Assembly (NCBI GenBank): GCA_900769845.1
Contig: CAAGIF010000154.1
Span: 1-17,846, forward strand
Length of the DNA stretch: 17,846 nt
Direction of reading: 5' to 3'
DNA from: an uncultured Oscillospiraceae bacterium
Lineage (GTDB): Bacteria; Bacillota_A; Clostridia; Oscillospirales; Oscillospiraceae
Within the stretch, counting starts at the first letter, position 1; each line of letters begins with the position of its first letter. A model generated the notes under the pieces. The model was given only the letters and a program-made list of their open reading frames with translations. It did not search any database and was not told the DNA's origin. Positions 14,083-17,846 of the stretch are shown piece by piece. Both the position numbers and the translations under genes were made by a program.

Positions 14083-14580
14083 ATGCTCTGTGTTGCAAGG
14101 AAACTGAAGGAGCTGTCCTTTGGGAAGCTGATGGAAGTATATGCCGAGGGGAATCAGGAAAACGGTCGGGAATTCTGGCCGGAGGAGCATCCTGCCCGAC
14201 AGCAGATGCTGGCGGAGCAAGACTTTTATGATTATCTGCAGCAGGTGTTTTTTACGACCCCCGGCGCAGTGTATGCCATCTGGCAACCGGAGGATGTCTA
14301 TATCAGCGCCCTGCGGCTGGAGCCGTATCAGGACGGTATGCTTCTGGAGGCGCTGGAAACTGCCCCGGAGCATCGGGGAAAAGGCTATGCCAAGGCCCTG
14401 GTAAACGCTGTGCTGGAATCCTGGCCCGAGGTTCGGATCTATTCCCATGTATCCAAGTCCAACGAGGCGTCCCTTCGCGTTCATGAGAACTGTGGATTCC
14501 GGAAAATTCGGGATCATGCTGTATATGTGGACGGATCAGTTCGCCATAATGCTGTGACTTTATGCAGAGAACCAAAATAA
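14083..14580 (+). CDS. GNAT-family N-acetyltransferase
   Basis: A 165-residue acetyltransferase of unknown substrate. It starts at ATG 14083 with GGGAGG (14069-14074) and 8-base spacing. The acetyl-CoA-binding loop is LETAPEHRGKGYAKALV (91-107; RGKGYA at 98-103), followed by the C-terminal GNAT strand and helix SHVSKSNEASLRVHENCGFR (121-140). The N-terminal half (YAEGNQENGREFWPEEHP) is not family-typical and could form the acceptor site. As the last gene after an antibiotic-attenuated ABC exporter it may act on the same compound as a detoxifying enzyme; that is inference. It ends at a bidirectional terminator. Confidence 0.85.
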   Translation: MLCVARKLKELSFGKLMEVYAEGNQENGREFWPEEHPARQQMLAEQDFYDYLQQVFFTTPGAVYAIWQPEDVYISALRLEPYQDGMLLEALETAPEHRGKGYAKALVNAVLESWPEVRIYSHVSKSNEASLRVHENCGFRKIRDHAVYVDGSVRHNAVTLCREPK

Positions 14581-14613
14581 AAAGAAGCAGCCCGATTGGG
14601 CTGCTTCTTTGCG
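14578..14613. terminator. Bidirectional intrinsic terminator between convergent genes
   Basis: A perfect 13-bp stem AAAGAAGCAGCCC-GATT-GGGCTGCTTCTTT occupies 14581-14610. The T-rich 3' arm serves the plus strand, and the AATAAAAAAG run on the other side gives a T-tract for the minus-strand gene ending at 14626. Confidence 0.93.
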
Positions 14614-14625
14614 ATTGAATGGAGC

Positions 14626-16131
14626 TCAGATAACCAGGAAGGTGCAGGAACCGGGAGCCAGGTCGATCTTGCCGGCTGCTTCTTCCGCGCCGCAGAGGCA
14701 GGGGAGTTCATCATTCTCACCCAGAACCAGATCCCGGCCGTTGAGCTGCATGACGCGGCTGCGAATGCCGTCTCTTCCGGTGAGGGTATAGCGGACGGAG
14801 GGAACGGGCAGTTCCACAGTGGTTACATCCTTGGAGTTGTTGATGACCAGATACACACAGCCGTCCTTGCCATCCTTGCGGGAATGGCAGTAAACATGCT
14901 TGCCTTCGGCAATTTCGATACCGCTGTCGTAAACGGTATTACCCATCAGCCGGGTCCACAGCAGGACTGCGAAATAGTTGGGACGGGGCAGATAATCATG
15001 ATGATCCAGGAAACCGTAGTCGGAGGAAGCCAGGGTGTTGTGGAAGATGATGCCATCAGTAACGGAAGCAAAGTCACCCAGCTCGTTCAGGGTACGCAGA
15101 ACATCCAGATAGGTGGAGGCCCAGGTATCGCCGCCGCCACCGGCATCGCCGGACTCGGTTACCCACATTTCGCCGCCGGGTACATACTTGTCCCGGTAGG
15201 GAGCAAATGCCCGGGCGCATGCGCCGGCCATAGCCAGGTAAGGCTCGCTGGTTGCCTGCTCGGGCAGCCAGTGGGCGGTGGGCATAACAGCGGCAAGACG
15301 CTCGGAAATACCGTTGTAGTAGTGGTAGCTGAATACATCCAGCTTTTCGGTACAGCCATCCATCAGCTCATCTGTGGTTGCGGTGGTTCCAAAGGCGGCG
15401 CCGATACCGGCGCTGCTCTTATCATCGGCGCCGGGACCCATCTGAATGGCGCTGCCATCCACGGTGCAGGGGCCGACAATGACGGTTTCGGGATAGTTTT
15501 CCCGGACCCACTTGTGGAACAGATCCTGATCCCGGCGGAAATGCTCAGCGGTGTAGCCGGCGGGGAAACCGGTAACCACGAACATGTTGGGTTCGTTGGT
15601 GAACTCCACTGCATCAATAGGGTGCCCCAGTTCCTTGCTCAGAGCAAAGATCTTCTCTGCTTCGCTGGGATTCCAGGGCTCGTTAGCATGGTGCAGGCCC
15701 TCACAGTTGGACATAGAGATCAGCAGTTTTGCGCCAACAGCATCAACAAAGTTGATCAGATTGACCCATTGCTGGCGGGTCAGAGCGCTCTGATAACCCT
15801 CGGGCATACCCTTGCCGTCAAAGTCGTAGTAGGTTTTAGTCGCCCAGGTTCCGGAAACGCGAACCCATACAGAACCAAATTCCTTTGCCAGCTTCAGCAG
15901 GCGGGGGTTGGTGGTGTCAATGGGATCATACCACTGCATCAGGTTTGCCATCTCGTGCATGCCTTTGATGGGAGGGAACTCCTCGGTGCCGGCGATCTGC
16001 TCAGGGGTATAGGCCTTCCAGAAAGTGCCGCCGGTGACCTCGGTCATTTCTACATTGTAGGACATGAGCCGGGGATTGACGGTGCGAAGTTCCTTCCGGT
16101 CAGCGGGGTTCAGATAAACAAAATTGGCCAT
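14626..16131 (-). CDS. GH79/heparanase-like glycoside hydrolase, intracellular
   Basis: A (beta/alpha)8 hydrolase of clan GH-A, 501 residues. The acid/base is probably E180 in AVEFTNEPNMF and the nucleophile E326 in MWVTESGDAGGGG. The stretch after the nucleophile resembles heparanase: a Gly-rich loop, a helix with LDVLRTLNELG, then DYGFLDHHDYLPRPNYFAVLLW and RLMGNTVYD, quoted in part as PRPNYFAVLLW. This supports family GH79 (beta-glucuronidases and heparanases) over GH5/30/39. A C-terminal beta domain (about 405-501) follows. No signal peptide or membrane segment is seen (MANFVYLNPADRKEL), so it likely acts in the cytoplasm on imported uronic-acid-containing oligosaccharides. Start ATG at 16131 has AAAGGAG upstream (plus 16143-16149). 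The gene stands alone, without visible transporter or sugar genes. The long ORF on the opposite strand is a shadow. Confidence 0.85.
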   Translation of the reverse strand: MANFVYLNPADRKELRTVNPRLMSYNVEMTEVTGGTFWKAYTPEQIAGTEEFPPIKGMHEMANLMQWYDPIDTTNPRLLKLAKEFGSVWVRVSGTWATKTYYDFDGKGMPEGYQSALTRQQWVNLINFVDAVGAKLLISMSNCEGLHHANEPWNPSEAEKIFALSKELGHPIDAVEFTNEPNMFVVTGFPAGYTAEHFRRDQDLFHKWVRENYPETVIVGPCTVDGSAIQMGPGADDKSSAGIGAAFGTTATTDELMDGCTEKLDVFSYHYYNGISERLAAVMPTAHWLPEQATSEPYLAMAGACARAFAPYRDKYVPGGEMWVTESGDAGGGGDTWASTYLDVLRTLNELGDFASVTDGIIFHNTLASSDYGFLDHHDYLPRPNYFAVLLWTRLMGNTVYDSGIEIAEGKHVYCHSRKDGKDGCVYLVINNSKDVTTVELPVPSVRYTLTGRDGIRSRVMQLNGRDLVLGENDELPCLCGAEEAAGKIDLAPGSCTFLVI

Positions 16132-16167
16132 TGGAATCTACTCTCCTTTATATAGTTTCATGTGTAC

Positions 16168-16196
16168 ATTATAAATTTTAAAGGATTGTGCTTCAA
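16168..16196 (-). promoter_or_regulatory. Promoter of the GH79-like gene
   Basis: On the minus strand: -35 TTGAAG (plus 16191-16196), 17-base spacer, perfect -10 TATAAT (plus 16168-16173). RNA start is near 16161, about 30 bases before the start codon. Confidence 0.85.
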
Positions 16197-16199
16197 GGG

Positions 16200-16217
16200 A
16201 CAAATAATGTAATTTGT
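16200..16217. promoter_or_regulatory. Inverted repeat upstream of the GH79 promoter, possible operator
   Basis: ACAAAT-AATGTA-ATTTGT is a perfect 6-6-6 dyad starting three bases beyond the -35 of the minus-strand promoter. The position suits an activator or a repressor. The responsible regulator is unknown. Confidence 0.4.
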
Positions 16218-16270
16218 AACCCAAATCGAAAAAGAAATGGGGGAATATTGGGCCAAATTTACAAACCGCC

Positions 16271-16299
16271 TTGCAAAGATCCTCGGAATTTGATAGGAT
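16271..16299 (+). promoter_or_regulatory. Promoter of the RluA-type gene
   Basis: TTGCAA (16271-16276), 17-base spacer, extended -10 TGA-TAGGAT (hexamer 16294-16299). It is divergent from the GH79 promoter, with about 75 bases between the two -35 boxes. Confidence 0.75.
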
Positions 16300-16320
16300 A
16301 GCGAAAAGGAGGGTGCAGAT

Positions 16321-16977
16321 ATGAAAATTGCATATCAGGATGCGGATATTCTTGTCTGCATCAAGCCGGCTCGGGTGCTTTCCACCGATGAACCCGGCGG
16401 TGTACCGGATCTGGCTCGGGAGGCCTTGGGGGATCCGAAGGCCGATGTTCGGACGGTTCACCGGCTTGATCGGGTGGTAGGGGGCTTGATGGTGCTTGCC
16501 AGAAATGCAAGGACTGCCTCAGAGCTGTCCCGGCAGATCCGGGAGAACGAATTTGAAAAGGAATACCTGGCGGTTGTTCATGGCTGTCCGCCAGAAGAAC
16601 GGGGCACGTTCCGGGATCTTCTGGGCCGGGATAAGGCCCGGAAAATGACCTTCGTCGCCACACAAATGGATAGGGGGATTCAGGAGGCGATTCTGGACTA
16701 TGAGGTGTTGGGTACCGCCCAAAATATGAGTATGGTGCGGATCCGGCTGCACACCGGAAGGACCCATCAGATCCGGGTTCAGTTTGCCAGCCGGGGAATG
16801 CCTCTTGTGGGGGAGCGGAAGTACAGTACATTGGATGATCCCTGCGAGATTGCCCTATGGTCTTGCCGCCTTGGTTTTGTCCATCCCCAAAGTAGGGCAA
16901 GTATGGAATTTATCCAACAACCTCCTGGGGTTTACCCATGGAGTGAATTTGAAGGAGAAAAGAATGGAACAGTATAA
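16321..16977 (+). CDS. RluA-family RNA pseudouridine synthase
   Basis: Isomerises uridine to pseudouridine in rRNA or tRNA. The 218-residue product has the RluA catalytic motif VHRLDRVVGGLMVLAR (46-61; catalytic D50) and the later LHTGRTHQIRVQF motif. It has no N-terminal S4 domain, so it belongs to the short single-domain RluA type (as in E. coli RluA/TruC), and its target base cannot be assigned. The usual D-T/S-SG after HRLDR is V-V-GG here, a mild divergence. Start ATG 16321 has AAAAGGAGGG (16305-16314). It overlaps the next gene by 14 bases in another frame, indicating coupled translation. Confidence 0.93.
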   Translation: MKIAYQDADILVCIKPARVLSTDEPGGVPDLAREALGDPKADVRTVHRLDRVVGGLMVLARNARTASELSRQIRENEFEKEYLAVVHGCPPEERGTFRDLLGRDKARKMTFVATQMDRGIQEAILDYEVLGTAQNMSMVRIRLHTGRTHQIRVQFASRGMPLVGERKYSTLDDPCEIALWSCRLGFVHPQSRASMEFIQQPPGVYPWSEFEGEKNGTV

Positions 16978-17221
16978 ATTTTGTCAGAACACGGGGTGTG
17001 AGTATTTCCCCTGCCATGAGGGAGTTCCGGAAGAAAACTTCAACTGTTTATTTTGTTATTGCCCCCTGTATGCTCTGGGGGACCGGTGCGGCGGCAGCTT
17101 TATCTATCTGGAAAACGGCATAAAAGATTGCAGCCGTTGTCTGAAACCTCATCGCAAGGAAAACTATGACAAGATCATGGAGAAAATGGGGCTGGTATTG
17201 GAACTGGCGAAAAAAGCTTGA
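16964..17221 (+). CDS. Cysteine-rich small-domain protein, probably zinc-binding
   Basis: An 85-residue protein with nine cysteines (C7, C12, C17, C28, C31, C33, C42, C56, C59) plus H18 and H63, in the order C-x4-C-x4-CH, CLFCYC, CGG, DCSRC, PH. This fits the cysteine-rich small-domain family (zf-like, PF04071 by memory), whose function is unknown but which most likely binds zinc or an iron-sulfur centre. Start ATG 16964 follows AAGGAG (16952-16957); the longer frame from 16784 lies inside the RluA gene and is a shadow. The C-terminal tail after the domain is a short helix (YDKIMEKMGLVLELAKKA). Its stop codon TGA overlaps the -35 box of the tRNA-Ser promoter. Confidence 0.87.
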   Translation: MEQYKFCQNTGCEYFPCHEGVPEENFNCLFCYCPLYALGDRCGGSFIYLENGIKDCSRCLKPHRKENYDKIMEKMGLVLELAKKA

Positions 17222-17246
17222 TTTTTACGGGGGTTACTGTTATAAT
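17218..17246 (+). promoter_or_regulatory. tRNA-Ser promoter embedded in an inverted repeat
   Basis: TTGATT (17218-17223), 17-base spacer, perfect TATAAT (17241-17246). The -10 lies between the arms of a 7-bp dyad, ACGGGGG (17227-17233) and CCCCCGT (17249-17255), which could also hinder read-through from the upstream gene. No T-run follows the dyad. Confidence 0.75.
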
Positions 17247-17261
17247 AGCCCCCGTGAATAC

Positions 17262-17352
17262 GGAGGAGTACTCAAGTGGTCGAAGAGGCGTGACTCGAAA
17301 TCTCGTAGGCCTGTTACAGGGTGCAAGGGTTCAAATCCCTTCTCCTCCGCCA
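17262..17352 (+). tRNA. tRNA-Ser (anticodon CGA)
   Basis: A class II tRNA of 91 bases with CCA encoded (17350-17352). Acceptor GGAGGAG (17262-17268)/CTCCTCC (17342-17348), discriminator G17349, as expected for serine. D stem CTC/GAG. The anticodon loop is CTCGAAA (17294-17300) with CGA at 17296-17298, reading UCG. The variable arm has CCTG-TTA-CAGG, and the T arm is AAGGG-TTCAAAT-CCCTT. The anticodon stem CGTGA (17289-17293)/TCTCG (17301-17305) carries one T-T mismatch (17291/17303), which is unusual in an otherwise complete tRNA. Confidence 0.93.
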
Positions 17353-17411
17353 ATAAAAACGCCGCCTACGGGCGGCTGTTTTTATTGGCGGAGGAGAAGA
17401 AAGGATTTGAA
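17330..17411. repeat. Long inverted repeat: reverse copy of the tRNA-Ser 3' end around its terminator
   Basis: The left arm 17330-17366 comprises the T loop to CC of tRNA-Ser, then AATAAAAAC and GCCGCC. All 37 bases pair with the right arm 17371-17411, interrupted only by two bulges (T17377 and AAA near 17400-17402). The loop is TACG (17367-17370). Thus GGCGGAGGAG...GGATTTGAA is a reverse-complement copy of the tRNA 3' end placed after the terminator. Confidence 0.85.
17352..17386. terminator. tRNA-Ser terminator, copy 1
   Basis: AATAAAAAC-GCCGCC-TACG-GGCGGC-T-GTTTTTATT: a GC core flanked by A and T tracts, usable on either strand. It starts at the last base of the tRNA CCA. Confidence 0.9.
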
Positions 17412-17536
17412 AGGGCGGCACCAGTCCGTAGACTGGTGAAAAAAGTGTCCGGTGGACACTTTTAAGCCCGTGGGAAAATCCTTCGGATTTCGGGCGCAGT
17501 CCGTAGGACTGTGAACGGAGGCCGAATATAAACAGC

Positions 17537-17571
17537 AATAAAAACGCCGCCTGCGGGCGGCTGTTTTTATT
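17537..17571. terminator. Terminator copy 2
   Basis: Same hairpin as copy 1 with TGCG in place of TACG as the loop; AT tracts on both sides. There is no gene immediately upstream apart from the hairpin cluster, so its presence reflects duplication. Confidence 0.75.
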
Positions 17572-17663
17572 GGCGGATGGATTTTACTATATCAAAAAGT
17601 TGGGGAAATACCCGGAATCTTTACGAAACCAATTGCATTTGATGGTTTGAGTCAGGATTAAAA

Positions 17664-17702
17664 TAAAAGACAGGATACTCCCGGTGGGAGTATCCTGTCT
17701 TT
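17664..17702. terminator. Strong terminator, probably that of the minus-strand tRNA-Thr locus
   Basis: A perfect 17-bp stem AAAGACAGGATACTCCC (17666-17682), loop GGT, GGGAGTATCCTGTCTTT (17686-17702). On the minus strand it begins at the final A of the tRNA-Thr CCA (17702) and is followed by TTTTATTTTAAT, so it fits termination of the minus-strand tRNA. Confidence 0.88.
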
Positions 17703-17746
17703 GGAGCTAGTGACCTGACTCGAACAGGCGACCTTCTCATTACGAG
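17702..17746 (-). pseudogene. 3' fragment of tRNA-Thr (CGU), candidate attachment site
   Basis: Read on the minus strand: anticodon loop CTCGTAA (17740-17746, anticodon CGT), TGAGA, variable AGGTC, T arm GCCTG-TTCGAGT-CAGGT (17713-17729), acceptor 3' strand CACTAGC (17706-17712), discriminator T, CCA (17702-17704). The matching 5' half is missing: no GCTAGTG, no D arm, and the base before the loop departs from tRNA (ACCACCA instead of a TCTCA stem). The break falls at the anticodon loop, the usual crossover region of tyrosine recombinases that target tRNA genes. The original terminator remains on the left, so the inserted element should lie to the right, with the restored whole tRNA-Thr at its far end. 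Confidence 0.75.
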
Positions 17747-17846
17747 TGGTGGTTTTACTGTTTTATTCCGTTTTGAAGTGTTCTAAAAGTTGTTGTGCTG
17801 CAATCACTTTTAGGATTTAAGTGTGTTGTTTCGTTTGGCTACCAGA
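17747..17846. mobile_element. Probable terminal DNA of an integrated element (att arm region)
   Basis: The last 100 bases are distinctly more AT-rich than the chromosome coding DNA. They contain a perfect dyad CTAAAAGT (17783-17790) N15 ACTTTTAG (17806-17813) and two AAGTGT copies (17776, 17819), reminiscent of integrase arm sites. No ORF is recognisable before the window ends. The identity of the element (phage, ICE or island) cannot be told. Confidence 0.45.

Larger units (their letters stand above)
17351..17577. repeat. Hairpin cluster bracketed by a 42-bp direct repeat (terminator copies)
   Basis: A 42-base sequence occurs at 17351-17392 and again at 17536-17577 with one difference (A/G in the loop). 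Between the copies lie four more perfect hairpins: CACCAGTC-CGTA-GACTGGTG (17419-17438), AAAAGTGTCC-GGT-GGACACTTTT (17441-17463), GCCCG..AAATCC-TTC-GGATTT-CGGGC (17466-17495) and CAGTCC-GTA-GGACTG (17497-17511). The first and last share the core CAGTCCGTAG. No protein is credible here; the block looks like a REP/BIME-type or non-autonomous intergenic repeat. Confidence 0.8.

Noticed and set aside
14596..16155. Long plus-strand ORF (519 codons) opposite the GH79-like gene
   Set aside because: Low-complexity Gly/Ala-rich translation without motifs; the minus-strand frame has catalytic motifs, an RBS and a promoter.
17227..17255. Terminator for the Cys-rich gene
   Set aside because: The 7-bp GC dyad has a 15-base loop and no T-run on either side in the proper direction; the tRNA -10 box lies inside it.
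17166..17538. ORFs across tRNA-Ser and the hairpin cluster, including minus-strand 17314-17538
   Set aside because: The minus-strand reading ends in an RRRRDLNP-type sequence, a well-known artefact of translating tRNA genes backwards.
17351..17577. CRISPR array
   Set aside because: Only two copies of a repeat with a 143-base interval filled by hairpins; no regular spacers and no cas genes.

Overview
This window reads as the chromosome of a Gram-positive gut-type anaerobe of the class Clostridia, probably the Oscillospirales/Ruminococcaceae side. The basis is strong AGGAGG-type ribosome sites, a T-box leader, CCA-encoding tRNA genes, tightly overlapping housekeeping genes and GC-rich coding DNA with AT-rich intergenic spacers. 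The assignment to family is inference; no taxonomic marker gene is present.

Layout. (1) 1-2876: the 3' part of a copper P1B-type ATPase (copA) whose C-terminal metal-binding domain has its own ribosome site; a 44-residue unknown ORF; truA; and an ArsC/Spx-family thioredoxin-fold gene, ended by a hairpin terminator. (2) 2898-4280: an AGCS sodium/amino-acid symporter. (3) 4277-10072: a strong promoter, a cysteine T-box, then cysS-polA-rimI-tsaD joined by three 4-bp ATGA overlaps and closed by a terminator. Cysteine-tRNA charging may therefore set transcription of DNA polymerase I and of the t6A and ribosomal acetylation genes. (4) 10073-10369: an AT-rich spacer with three DnaA-box-like sites. 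(5) 10370-14610: a consensus promoter, a 21-residue leader peptide, a four-segment attenuator ending in a UUCG-capped terminator, then a heterodimeric multidrug-type ABC exporter (first subunit with a degenerate nucleotide site, second canonical) and a GNAT acetyltransferase, ended by a bidirectional terminator. (6) 14626-16131, minus strand: a GH79/heparanase-like glycoside hydrolase without a signal peptide. (7) 16271-17221: divergently transcribed RluA-type pseudouridine synthase overlapping a cysteine-rich small-domain protein. (8) 17218-17846: tRNA-Ser(CGA), a dense cluster of hairpins bracketed by two near-identical terminators, and a minus-strand 3' fragment of tRNA-Thr(CGU) that looks like the attachment-site scar of an integrated element beginning at the right edge.

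The most noteworthy points are the leader-peptide attenuator of the ABC exporter (same logic as Bacillus BmrB-BmrCD, but with a different peptide), the in-frame internal start that would release a free CopZ-like chaperone from copA, the T-box placed over polA, the long inverted duplication of the tRNA-Ser 3' end, and the tRNA-Thr att-like junction. All calls come from reading the sequence; no database search or folding program was run.
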